Below, one piece after another: positions 9,435-17,782 of a stretch of DNA of 45,294 bases. The stretch lies in the NCBI RefSeq assembly GCF_000333015.1, contig NZ_BANT01000015.1:1-45294 (forward strand), read 5' to 3'. The stretch's first letter is position 1. Every line of letters starts with the position of its first letter. Made by a program: the position numbers and the translations under genes. Below the pieces are notes generated by a model. It did no database searches, was not told where the DNA came from, and saw nothing but the letters and a program-made list of their open reading frames with translations. This stretch comes from Gordonia hirsuta DSM 44140 = NBRC 16056 (GTDB taxonomy: Bacteria > Actinomycetota > Actinomycetes > Mycobacteriales > Mycobacteriaceae).

Positions 9435-10682
9435 TCAACGCAGGATCTGCGCCAGCCAGGGGGTCGAGTCCGGCATCGAGGAGAGCACCGCGCTGGAGTG
9501 GTCGTCATCGGGGTAGACGTGCAGCGTCACCGGCTGGTTGTTCGCCTTCATCTGCAGATACAGCGACAGTGCCGACGGCGCCGGGACGTCGACGTCCCGC
9601 AGCCCCTGACCCAGGAAGATCGGCCGGTCGTAGCCCTTGTACGGGGTCTGCATGTACTGGCGCATCGCCTCGGGCAGACCCGGGATCGACATCAGCGGCG
9701 CACTGAACCAGGTCCGGATGTCCTCCCCGGTCAGCTGCTGACGGAACTGCGGATAGCAGGTGGTCACGGCCTGCTTGATCCGCTGCTTTCCGCGCGGGGT
9801 GAGCACCCGGGTCAGGTGCAGGTCCGGGCGGGTGTTGTTGAGTCCGGCGAGGATGAACCCGGTGTAGGCGTTGAGGGCACCGGGCAGCTTGGTCGGCGGC
9901 ACGGCCGGTCCCATCAGCTGATACAGGTTCTCCAGGTTCGCCGGGATGCCGGTGGCGACCACCCCGCGGTAGTCCAGCCCGCGGCCGCGGCTGAACTCGG
10001 TGGCGTACCGGGCCCCGTTGAGGGCTGCCGCCGCACCCTGTGACTGCCCGATGATGGCCCAGCGCTTGGCGAGTTTGGCACCGGCGGGCAACTGCAGTTG
10101 CCGTGAGGCGACCACCACGTCGACGATCGAGTGCGCGGCAGTCTTCCCGTTCAGGTAGGCCATCAGCCCGGGGGTACCCAGCCCGACGTAGTCGCTGGCG
10201 ACGACCGCATATCCCTGCTCGAGCCAGTGCCCCAGGTATTCGATGTCCCGGGCGCTGCGCGGATGGGCCGACGGCGTGCACTGGTCGGCGATACCGACGG
10301 TGCCGTGCGCCCACGAGATCACCGGCCAGCCGCCGGCGGGAGCCTGGCCCTTGGGCAGGAAGACCGCGCCGGTGCTCGAGGCCATCTTGCCGTGCTGGTT
10401 ACGGCTGGAGAACTGCACGCGGTAGGCGTCACCGGCGGCCGGCAGGGTCAGGGAGGACGCCAGCGGCACCTGAGCCATCAAGGTGCCGGCACGCGCCGGG
10501 ATCGGCCCGGCGTAGTCGCTGACGTCCAGTCCCGACCAATTCGGGATCCCGACGGAGACGACGTCGTCGGCGCGGGCCGGCGGAGCAGTCGGTGCGGCGG
10601 CGAGCGGAAGAATCAGTGCAGCGGCGGCCGTCACCAAGGCTAGACGGCGGCCACGCCGTGAACGGGTCCAGCGAAAGTCCAT
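9435..10682 (-). CDS. Secreted lipase of the LIP (secretory lipase) family
   Basis: The 415-residue protein starts with a signal peptide: basic N-terminus, hydrophobic core ALVTAAAALILPLAAA, probable cleavage after ARA at about residue 38. The body is an alpha/beta hydrolase of the secretory lipase family. It has WPVISWAHGTVG (oxyanion region), GYAVVASDYVGLGTPG, the nucleophile elbow GQSQG (Ser about residue 214), an Asp in GQGLRDVDVP and a His in YPDDDHSSAV near the end. It probably hydrolyses acylglycerols or other esters outside the membrane. The gene lies upstream of the ABC ATPase on the same strand with a 157-base gap that holds no other gene, and it is divergent from the Thr-rich membrane protein. 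No clear Shine-Dalgarno sequence was seen before the ATG. Confidence 0.88.
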   Translation of the reverse strand: MDFRWTRSRRGRRLALVTAAAALILPLAAAPTAPPARADDVVSVGIPNWSGLDVSDYAGPIPARAGTLMAQVPLASSLTLPAAGDAYRVQFSSRNQHGKMASSTGAVFLPKGQAPAGGWPVISWAHGTVGIADQCTPSAHPRSARDIEYLGHWLEQGYAVVASDYVGLGTPGLMAYLNGKTAAHSIVDVVVASRQLQLPAGAKLAKRWAIIGQSQGAAAALNGARYATEFSRGRGLDYRGVVATGIPANLENLYQLMGPAVPPTKLPGALNAYTGFILAGLNNTRPDLHLTRVLTPRGKQRIKQAVTTCYPQFRQQLTGEDIRTWFSAPLMSIPGLPEAMRQYMQTPYKGYDRPIFLGQGLRDVDVPAPSALSLYLQMKANNQPVTLHVYPDDDHSSAVLSSMPDSTPWLAQILR

Positions 10683-10810
10683 GAAGGGTAGCTAACCAGG
10701 TCGGCATGCTCCTCGGATGCGACTCGGCTCCGATACCTCAGAAATGACACGGATTGCCAGTAACTCGTCACGAATGACTCGCGACGACCGGGCCGATCCG
10801 GTCGGCGCTG

Positions 10811-10816
10811 TAGCCT
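10811..10816 (+). promoter_or_regulatory. -10 hexamer TAGCCT of a predicted leaderless gene
   Basis: The hexamer matches the TANNNT -10 pattern of Mycobacteriales and is 7 bases before the GTG at 10824. There is no ribosome-binding site, so the transcript should begin at or one base before the start codon. Confidence 0.5.
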
Positions 10817-10823
10817 GACTGAC

Positions 10824-11366
10824 GTGAGCAAGCCGCAACCTCCGCAACCGCCGGACGAGTCCGCCGGACCTGCCTACCCGCCGTATTCCGAGTCCGACCA
10901 GTCCGCATCGGCCGCCTACTCCCAGCCCCAGCCGGTCAGCGACTACGGGACGTCACCGAACGCCGGATATCCGAGTCCGGGTTACGACACCGGCGAGTAC
11001 GACGAGGCCGCGACCACCCTGACCCCGCAGCCCTCCGGTCGTGCGGTCCGCCGCTGGCAGACCATCGCCGCACTGGCCCTGGCCGCCGCCGTGCTCAGCA
11101 TCGTCGGTCTGGTTCTGGTCGGTCTCCAGGGCCGCGGCTCCAGCGCCGCCCCGGCCACCACGACGATCACCGAGGTGACCGAATTCCAGGGCGCGGACAC
11201 CACCGAGACCGCGGTGCGCACCGAGTGGCAGACCCAGACCGTGACGCAGACCGAACGCGAGACACAGATCCAGACGAGCACGGTCACCGAGACCAGCACC
11301 CGCACCGCGACCAGGACCGTGACCACCACGGAAACCCTGACCCCGGACGCACCCGAAGAGGAGTAG
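10824..11366 (+). CDS. Single-pass membrane protein with Pro-rich head and Thr-rich outside tail
   Basis: The 180-residue protein has three parts. Residues 1-70 are Pro/Tyr/Ser-rich and disordered (PPQPPDES, PAYPPYSES). One transmembrane helix spans about 76-98 (IAALALAAAVLSIVGLVLVG). The C-terminal ~80 residues are dominated by Thr with periodic short repeats (TQTVTQTERETQIQTSTVTE, then TRTATRTVTTTET), and end in an acidic EEE. The tail should lie outside the membrane in the cell wall and could be O-mannosylated, as Thr/Pro-rich actinobacterial tails often are. No enzymatic motif was seen. The GTG start is supported by a TAGCCT -10 hexamer 7 bases upstream, implying a leaderless mRNA. It is divergent from the secreted lipase and convergent with fgd1. 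Confidence 0.75.
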   Translation: MSKPQPPQPPDESAGPAYPPYSESDQSASAAYSQPQPVSDYGTSPNAGYPSPGYDTGEYDEAATTLTPQPSGRAVRRWQTIAALALAAAVLSIVGLVLVGLQGRGSSAAPATTTITEVTEFQGADTTETAVRTEWQTQTVTQTERETQIQTSTVTETSTRTATRTVTTTETLTPDAPEEE

Positions 11367-11404
11367 CCTCGGCGGCGGCGTCCCGGCGCCGGATCCCGCC
11401 GGCG

Positions 11405-12430
11405 CTATCGCTCCACGACCGGCAGGTCGCGCAGCGCCGGCACCACCTCGGCGGTGAAGGCCTCCAGGAACCGGCGCTGGTCGGCGCCGGGATTGTGGAA
11501 GACCAAGTGGTTGAGGCCGGCGTCGATGTACGGCTTGATCTGCGCGATCGCCTCCTCCGGGGTGGAGGCGACGATCCAGCGCTGCGCCACCTGCTCGATC
11601 GGCAGCTCGTCGGCCAGACGTTCCATCTCCACCGAGCTGTTCACCGAATGCTTCTGTTCGGCCGTCAGCGACAGCGGCGCCCAGAACCGGGTGTTCTCCA
11701 GCGCCCGGGCCGGGTCCGGATCGTAGGAGATCTTGATCTCGATCATCCGGTCCAGGTCGGCGAAGTTCCGGTCGGCCTTGGCCGCGCCCTCACGCACGGC
11801 CGGAATCAGCTTCTCGGTGTACAGGTCCATCCCCTTCCCGGAGGTGCAGATGAAGCCGTCGCCCGCCCGCCCGGCATAGCGTGCGACCACCGGTCCACCG
11901 GCGGCGACGTACACCGGGATCGGGTCGGCGGGCACGTCGTACATGTAGGCGCCCTGGGTGGAGTAGTACTCGCCGTCGAACTCGACCTCGGCTCCGGTCC
12001 ACAGTTCCCGCATCAGCCGCACGGCTTCCCGCAACCGGGCGAACCGCTCCTTGAAGGCCGGCCAGTCCCCCTGGAAGCCGGTGGCGTACTCGTTGAGCGC
12101 CTCACCGGTTCCCACCCCGAGCATGATCCGTCCCGGATACAGCATGCCGAGGGTGGCGAAGGCCTGCGCGATCACCGCCGGGTTGTAGCGGAAGGTCGGG
12201 GTCAGCACCGAGGTGCCCAGCTGGATCCGCTCGGTGCGCTCACCGACCGCAGCCAGCCAGGCCAGCGAGAACGGTGCGTGGCCGCCGTTGTGCCGCCACG
12301 GCTGGAAGTGGTCGCTGACGGTCGCCGAGTCCAGGCCGAACTCTTCGGCGGCGCACCCGATCTCGACCAGCTCTCGGGGGCCGAACTGTTCGGCCGAAGC
12401 TTTGAGTCCGAGTTTGAGTCCTGCGGGCAT
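11405..12430 (-). CDS. fgd1: F420-dependent glucose-6-phosphate dehydrogenase
   Basis: The 341-residue luciferase-like (LLM) TIM-barrel enzyme oxidises glucose 6-phosphate to 6-phosphogluconolactone and reduces cofactor F420, the main source of F420H2 in mycobacteria. Agreement with M. tuberculosis Fgd1 is strong throughout, including LKLGxKASAEQF and [20 protein letters not shown]. The active-site Asp40, His41, Trp45 and Glu110 here correspond to Asp39, His40, Trp44 and Glu109 there. [15 protein letters not shown] and [17 protein letters not shown] are also present. The ATG at 12430 has GAGG upstream and gives the family N-terminus; the frame stays open much further upstream through the dehydrogenase gene, which is a GC-rich artefact. 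It lies 77 bases downstream of gcdH on the same strand, probably co-transcribed. Confidence 0.97.
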   Translation of the reverse strand: MPAGLKLGLKASAEQFGPRELVEIGCAAEEFGLDSATVSDHFQPWRHNGGHAPFSLAWLAAVGERTERIQLGTSVLTPTFRYNPAVIAQAFATLGMLYPGRIMLGVGTGEALNEYATGFQGDWPAFKERFARLREAVRLMRELWTGAEVEFDGEYYSTQGAYMYDVPADPIPVYVAAGGPVVARYAGRAGDGFICTSGKGMDLYTEKLIPAVREGAAKADRNFADLDRMIEIKISYDPDPARALENTRFWAPLSLTAEQKHSVNSSVEMERLADELPIEQVAQRWIVASTPEEAIAQIKPYIDAGLNHLVFHNPGADQRRFLEAFTAEVVPALRDLPVVER

Positions 12431-12441
12431 AGGGATACCTC

Positions 12442-12469
12442 TTCGTCGCTGGTTGTTCGTCGCTGGTTG
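12442..12469. repeat. Two exact 14-bp tandem copies (plus a degenerate third) in the fgd1 leader
   Basis: The unit TTCGTCGCTGGTTG occurs at 12442-12455 and 12456-12469, and a weaker copy (TTCGTCGGTGTTGG) follows at 12472-12485. The array lies in the 77-base spacer between gcdH and fgd1 just upstream of the fgd1 ribosome site. It looks like slippage; a regulatory role is not evident. Confidence 0.8.
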
Positions 12470-12507
12470 GATTCGTCGGTGTTGGCCGGCAGGGCCGGGA
12501 CCGAGCC

Positions 12508-13695
12508 TCAGCGGAAGGCGTCCTGGCCGGTGAGCGCCTTGGCGATCATCAGCTGGTGCATTTCGCTGGTGCCCTCGTAGGTGAGGACCGATTCGAGGTT
12601 GTTGGCGTGCCGGATCACCGGATACTCCAGGGTGATGCCGTTGGCGCCGAGGATGGTGCGGCACTGGCGCGCGATGGCGATGGCCTCGCGCACATTGTTC
12701 AGTTTGCCCAGGCTGATCTGTTCCGGGGCGATACCGCCGGCATCTTTGATGCGTCCCAGCTGGATCGCCAGTAGATAGGCGTTGCCCAGTTCCACCGCCA
12801 TATCGGCGATCTTGGCCTGGGTCAGCTGGTAGCCGGACAGCGGTTTGTCGAAGACCTCGCGGGTGCCGGCGTAGTCGATCGCGGTCTCCAGGCAGTCCCG
12901 GGCCGCGCCGACGGCGCCGAAGACGATGCCGAAGCGGGCCTCGTTGAGACAGCTGAGCGGACCGCGCAGACCCTCGGCCCGGGGCAGCTGCGCCGACGCG
13001 GGCAGGCGCACATCGTCGAGCACGATCTCCCCGGTCACCGAGGCGCGCAGGGACATCTTGTGGGTGATCTCCGGTGCACTGAAACCGGGGGTGTCGGTCG
13101 GTACGACGAACCCGCGGACCCCGCGACCCACGCCGTGTTCGCCGGTCTGGGCCCAAACGATCGCCACATCGGCGACCGGAGCGTTGGTGATCCACATCTT
13201 GGCGCCGTTGAGGATCCAGTCGCCGCCGTCGCGGCGGGCATGGGTGCGCATGCCCGCGGGGTTGGACCCGTAGTCCGGTTCGGTCAGCCCGAAGCAGCCC
13301 AGGGCCTGCCCCTTGGCCATCGCCGGCAGCCACTGCTGCTTCTGCTCCTCGCTGCCCCACCGGTGCAGGGCGAACATCGACAGCGAACCCTGCACCGAGA
13401 CGAAGCTGCGCAGCCCGCTGTCGACGGCCTCGGCCTCCAGGCAGGCCATCCCGTACGCGGTGGCCGAGGTACCGGCGCACCCGTAGCCGTCCAGGTGCAT
13501 GCCGAACAGTCCCAGTTCGCCGAGTTCGACGGCCAGTTCACGCACCGGCAGAGCGCCGTCCTCGAACCATTGGGCGATGTGCGGCCGCAGCCGCTTGGCG
13601 CCGAAGTCGGCGACGGTCGCAGCGATCGCACGCTCGTCGTCGTCCAGCAATCGATCGACGCCGAACAGCTGCTCAACACTCCTGCGCTCACTCAT
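12508..13695 (-). CDS. gcdH: Acyl-CoA dehydrogenase, glutaryl-CoA dehydrogenase type
   Basis: The 395-residue FAD enzyme most resembles glutaryl-CoA dehydrogenase, which converts glutaryl-CoA to crotonyl-CoA and CO2 in lysine/tryptophan breakdown. Seen: [13 protein letters not shown] with the Arg typical of this subgroup, [88 protein letters not shown], and the catalytic Glu in [11 protein letters not shown] (about residue 374). M. tuberculosis carries a similar gene (fadE7) in the same neighbourhood as fgd1. A general short-chain acyl-CoA dehydrogenase is the alternative. The ATG at 13695 has AAGGTGGG upstream. It is divergent from the NRPS gene. Confidence 0.88.
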   Translation of the reverse strand: MSERRSVEQLFGVDRLLDDDERAIAATVADFGAKRLRPHIAQWFEDGALPVRELAVELGELGLFGMHLDGYGCAGTSATAYGMACLEAEAVDSGLRSFVSVQGSLSMFALHRWGSEEQKQQWLPAMAKGQALGCFGLTEPDYGSNPAGMRTHARRDGGDWILNGAKMWITNAPVADVAIVWAQTGEHGVGRGVRGFVVPTDTPGFSAPEITHKMSLRASVTGEIVLDDVRLPASAQLPRAEGLRGPLSCLNEARFGIVFGAVGAARDCLETAIDYAGTREVFDKPLSGYQLTQAKIADMAVELGNAYLLAIQLGRIKDAGGIAPEQISLGKLNNVREAIAIARQCRTILGANGITLEYPVIRHANNLESVLTYEGTSEMHQLMIAKALTGQDAFR

Positions 13696-13809
13696 GTGAC
13701 CCACCTTACGACTCGCCCCGGCCGCGGCGACGACGTCCATGCCGAATCCGTCCGGTGCACCCGCCGGTCGGCATCGGTCACGCCGCGGCGGTGGGGCAGA
13801 ATCTACGCT

Positions 13810-16800
13810 GTGCCCATACCCAGGGAGTTCCTGCTCGCCGATGCGGCGACACCCCCGCGCACCCTCGTCGACATCCTGCTGTCCACGGCCGCCGCGCACC
13901 CGGACGCCCCGGCGATCGACGACGGCGACCAGGTCCTGACCTACGACGAACTCGTCGCGGTGGTGCGCCGGCTCGCCGGCCGGCTCGGCGCCGAAGGGAT
14001 CGGCCCGGGCGACCGGATCGGGATCCGGATGCCCTCGGGCCACCGTGACCTGTACATCGCGATCCTGGCCACCCTGTACGCCGGCGCCGCCTACGTGCCC
14101 GTCGATGCCGACGATCCCGATGAGCGGGCCCAGCTCGTCTTCGGCGAAGCCCAGGTCGACGCCATCATCGACGGCGCCGGTATCCACGCGCGGGCGGGCC
14201 GGCACCGCGCGCTGGGTTCGGGGGCGCCGTTGAACCAGTCCCCGGCGCACCTGAACGACGACGCCTGGATCATCTTCACCTCCGGTTCCACCGGCACCCC
14301 GAAGGGTGTGGCGGTGACCCACCGCAATGCCGCCGCCTTCGTCGACGCCGAAGCCCTGTTGTTCCTGCAGGACGCTCCGCTGGGTCCCGGCGACCGGGTG
14401 CTGGCCGGTCTGTCGGTGGCCTTCGATGCCTCCTGCGAGGAGATGTGGCTGGCCTGGCGCAACGGCGCCTGCCTGGTTCCGGCGCCCCGCGCCCTGGTCC
14501 GCAGCGGTATGGATCTGGGGCCGTGGCTGGTGATGCGTGATGTCAACGTGGTCTCCACGGTCCCGACATTGGCGGCCCTGTGGCCGGCCGAGGCGCTGGA
14601 GGCGGTGCGGCTGCTGATCTTCGGCGGTGAGGCGTGCCCGCCGGAGCTGGCCGACCGCCTGGCCACCGGCGATCGTGAGGTGTGGAACACCTACGGCCCC
14701 ACCGAGGCGACCGTCGTCGCCTCGGCCGCGCAGATGCGCCGCGGTGAACCGGTGCGGATCGGGCTGCCGCTGGCCGGCTGGGACCTGGCCGTGGTCGACG
14801 CCGACGGGCAACCGGTTCCGATCGGGCAGACCGGCGAGCTGGTGATCGGCGGCGTGGGCTTGGCGCGCTACCTTGATCCGGCCAAAGACGCCGAGAAGTA
14901 CGCCCCCCTGGAATCCCTCGGCTGGGACCGCGCCTATCGCAGCGGCGATGTGGTGCGGCTGGATCGCGCGGGCCTGCTGTTCGTCGGCCGGGCCGACGAT
15001 CAGGTGAAGATCGGCGGACGCCGCATCGAACTGGGTGAGATCGACAACGCGCTGCAGAACCTGCCGGGTGTCAGCGGCGGCGCCTGCGCGGTCCGCAAGA
15101 ACGCCGCCGGCAACGCGATGCTGATCGGCTATGTGGCGTCCACCGATTCGGCGTTCGACCTGACCGCTGCCCAGCACCGGTTGCGCGACGAGTTGCCCGC
15201 GGCGATGGTGCCCCGCCTGGTGCTGCTGGATGACCTGCCCACCCGCACCTCCGGGAAAGTGGACCGCGACGCGTTGCCGTGGCCGGTGCCCGGTGCCGAA
15301 TCGCCCGCCGCCCCCGACGGCGCGCCGGCCGACGAGTTGACCCCCACCCAGGCCTGGCTGGCCGCGCAGTGGACCGAGGTGCTCGGTATGCCGGTGCACA
15401 GCGCCGACGCCGACTTCTTCACCGAAGGCGGCGGCTCACTGGCCGCCGCGCAGCTGGTCAGCGCCCTGCGTACCCGGCATCCGGAGATCACGGTCGCCGA
15501 ACTGTACGACCATCCTCGCCTGGGGTCACTGGCCGAGCTGCTGGACTCGCTGGCCCCGCCGGCCCAGGTCTCCGTCCGCGAGGTGACACCCATCCCGCCC
15601 TGGACCGGGATGGTGCAGACCGCGGCCGCCCTCCCGCTGGCCACCCTGACCGGTGTGGCCTGGATGACCTGGCTCGGGGTGGCCAACAACATCGGCCGCA
15701 TCGTCGCCGACGCCCTCGGATATCCGGCACCGTGGCTGGTGGCGATCCCCTGGTGGCTCCTGGCGGTCGCGTTCGGGCTCTTCGTCACCCCGTTCGGGCG
15801 GCTGCTGATCGCCGCCGGCGGCGCCCGGCTGCTCCTGTCGAATGTGCGGCCCGGCGCCTACCCGCGCGGCGGATCGATGCATCTGCGCCTGTGGACCGCC
15901 GAACGGCTGATGGAGGCCAGCGGGGTGCACAACATGTCGGGCGCACCGTGGATGCCGGTGCTGGCCCGGGCGCTGGGCGGCACCGTCGGGAAGGGCGTCG
16001 ACCTGCATTCACTGCCACCGGTCACGGGGCTGCTGACGATCGGCGACCTGGCCGCCATCGAACCGGAGGTCGACCTGTCGGGCTGGTGGCTGGACGGGGA
16101 TGTTCTGCAGGTGGGCACGATCGAGATCAAATCGGCGGCCACCGTCGGTGCCCGTTCGGTGCTGCTGCCCGGGGCGGTCGTGGGCCGCGGCGCCGTCGTC
16201 GACCCGGGTTCGACGGTGCTGCACAAGGTGAAGGCCAGACAGCATTGGGCGGGATCCCCGGCCACCCGGATCGGTAAAGCCCCCTCTCGCGGCCCCGCGG
16301 ATCCGCCGCCGGCCCGCCGCGGCTGGGTTCCGGTCTATGCGCTCAGCGCGCTGCTGATCGCCGGAATCCCGCTGCTGGCCCTGGCCGCCGGTCTGGTGGT
16401 CACCTTCTCCTGGGCGCTGGGCGCCGGCGACCTGGGTACGGCGGCCCTGCGGGCACTGGCCCTGAGTCCGGCCGGCGTTCTGGCCGCTCTGGCGGCCTTC
16501 GCGCTGTGCACACTGCTCGTCGTGCGGCTGGCATCGATCGGCCTGGCCCCGGGCTGGTACCCGGTCCGCAGCCGGATCGGCTGGCAGATGTGGCTGACCG
16601 AGCGGGTGATGGATTCGGCCCGCACCTACCTGTTCCCGCTGTACGCCAGCCTGCTGACTCCGTGGTGGTTCCGCGCCCTGGGTGCCCGGATCGGCAAGGG
16701 CGCCGAGATCTCCACCGCGCTGGTGGTCCCCAAGTTCACCGTCGTGGGCGACGACTCGTTCCTGGCCGACGACACCATGGTCGCCTCCTACGAGCTCCGC

Positions 16801-17703
16801 CGCGGCTGGATGCGGATCGGGCAGGCCCGCGTCGGTAAACGCGCCTTCCTGGGTAACTCCGGCATGGTGGCCCCGGCCCGCAAAGTCCCCAAGGGCGGTC
16901 TGGTGGCGGTGCTGTCGGCCGCACCGGAGAAGGCCAAGTCCGGTTCCAGCTGGCTGGGCAGTCCTCCGCAGCGGCTGCGCCGCACCGCCGAGACCACCGA
17001 CGACGCCCGAACCTTCGCCCCGTCGCTGCGTCTGCGGATCGCCCGGTCGGTGGTCGAGACCCTGCGCCTGACCGCGGTGTGGACCTCGTTCGTGATCGGC
17101 ACCGGGGTGCTGCTCGCGCTGCAGTGGGTGGCGACCGCCCAGAACGCGGCGGTGGCCACCGCCGTCAGCGGCCTGATTCTGCTGGCGGCCGGCATCGTGG
17201 CCGGCATCGTCGCGGCCGCCGCCAAGTGGCTGGTGATCGGCAGGGTGCGGGCCGGCGAACATCCGCTGTGGAGCTCGTTCATCTGGCGCAACGAACTGTC
17301 CGATGCCTTCGTCGAAACGGTCGCCGCCCCCTGGTTCGCCAATGCCGCCACCGGAACGCCGGTCCTGAACCTGTGGCTGCGCGCCCTGGGCGCCCGGATC
17401 GGTCGCGGCGTGTGGTGCGAGTCGTACTGGCTGCCCGAGGCCGATCTGGTGGAACTCGGCGACGGGGCCAATGTGCAGCGCGGCTGCGTGGTGCAGACCC
17501 ACCTGTTCCACGATCGGGTGATGGCCATCGACGCCGTCATCGTGGAACCGGGGGCGACCCTCGGACCGCACAGCGTCGCCTTGCCGGCCGCCCGGCTCGG
17601 GCAGGCCGCGACGGTCGGTCCCGGGTCACTGGTGATGCGCGGGGACCATGTGCCCGCCCACACGCGCTGGCAGGGCAATCCGATCGCGCCGTGGCCGCGG
17701 TAG
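13810..17703 (+). CDS. Pls/PosA-type non-ribosomal peptide synthetase (A-T-membrane terminal domain)
   Basis: The 1297-residue protein has one adenylation domain (about 15-490): IIFTSGSTGTPKG, FDASCEEMWLAW with the amino-acid-binding Asp, NTYGPTEATVV, AYRSGD, GRADDQVKIGGRRIELGEI and TSGKVDRDAL. A carrier domain follows, with the phosphopantetheine Ser in FFTEGGGSLAAAQL (about residue 543). The remaining ~700 residues match the Pls/PosA terminal domain in layout: membrane helices (about 595-690, 840-920, 1095-1150) alternating with three left-handed-helix, hexapeptide-like blocks (e.g. GARSVLLPGAVVGRGAVVDP, GARIGKGAEISTALVV, GARIGRGVWCESYWLPEADL). In epsilon-poly-L-lysine synthetase this architecture joins one amino acid to itself repeatedly. 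Substrate and product here are unknown. The GTG at 13810 is chosen because it directly precedes conserved sequence; the frame remains open upstream over gcdH. No clear ribosome site. Confidence 0.88.
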   Translation: MPIPREFLLADAATPPRTLVDILLSTAAAHPDAPAIDDGDQVLTYDELVAVVRRLAGRLGAEGIGPGDRIGIRMPSGHRDLYIAILATLYAGAAYVPVDADDPDERAQLVFGEAQVDAIIDGAGIHARAGRHRALGSGAPLNQSPAHLNDDAWIIFTSGSTGTPKGVAVTHRNAAAFVDAEALLFLQDAPLGPGDRVLAGLSVAFDASCEEMWLAWRNGACLVPAPRALVRSGMDLGPWLVMRDVNVVSTVPTLAALWPAEALEAVRLLIFGGEACPPELADRLATGDREVWNTYGPTEATVVASAAQMRRGEPVRIGLPLAGWDLAVVDADGQPVPIGQTGELVIGGVGLARYLDPAKDAEKYAPLESLGWDRAYRSGDVVRLDRAGLLFVGRADDQVKIGGRRIELGEIDNALQNLPGVSGGACAVRKNAAGNAMLIGYVASTDSAFDLTAAQHRLRDELPAAMVPRLVLLDDLPTRTSGKVDRDALPWPVPGAESPAAPDGAPADELTPTQAWLAAQWTEVLGMPVHSADADFFTEGGGSLAAAQLVSALRTRHPEITVAELYDHPRLGSLAELLDSLAPPAQVSVREVTPIPPWTGMVQTAAALPLATLTGVAWMTWLGVANNIGRIVADALGYPAPWLVAIPWWLLAVAFGLFVTPFGRLLIAAGGARLLLSNVRPGAYPRGGSMHLRLWTAERLMEASGVHNMSGAPWMPVLARALGGTVGKGVDLHSLPPVTGLLTIGDLAAIEPEVDLSGWWLDGDVLQVGTIEIKSAATVGARSVLLPGAVVGRGAVVDPGSTVLHKVKARQHWAGSPATRIGKAPSRGPADPPPARRGWVPVYALSALLIAGIPLLALAAGLVVTFSWALGAGDLGTAALRALALSPAGVLAALAAFALCTLLVVRLASIGLAPGWYPVRSRIGWQMWLTERVMDSARTYLFPLYASLLTPWWFRALGARIGKGAEISTALVVPKFTVVGDDSFLADDTMVASYELRRGWMRIGQARVGKRAFLGNSGMVAPARKVPKGGLVAVLSAAPEKAKSGSSWLGSPPQRLRRTAETTDDARTFAPSLRLRIARSVVETLRLTAVWTSFVIGTGVLLALQWVATAQNAAVATAVSGLILLAAGIVAGIVAAAAKWLVIGRVRAGEHPLWSSFIWRNELSDAFVETVAAPWFANAATGTPVLNLWLRALGARIGRGVWCESYWLPEADLVELGDGANVQRGCVVQTHLFHDRVMAIDAVIVEPGATLGPHSVALPAARLGQAATVGPGSLVMRGDHVPAHTRWQGNPIAPWPR

Positions 17704-17770
17704 CGGTCCGGTTCGGCGCGGGTGACCCCCAGGGCAGCCCCGAGACGCCTCCGGCCCGGCCACACCCCGG

Positions 17771-17776
17771 TACGGT
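17771..17776 (+). promoter_or_regulatory. -10 hexamer TACGGT of a predicted leaderless gene
   Basis: TACGGT ends 6 bases before the GTG at 17783, placing the expected transcript start exactly on the first base of that codon. No Shine-Dalgarno sequence is present. This also shows that the M1 gene has its own promoter despite lying only 79 bases after the NRPS gene. Confidence 0.6.
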
Positions 17777-17782
17777 TGGGCC

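Noticed and set aside
13060..13809. N-terminal extension of the NRPS frame over gcdH
   Set aside because: The extra 250 codons are antisense to conserved dehydrogenase sequence; conserved NRPS sequence begins after the GTG at 13810.
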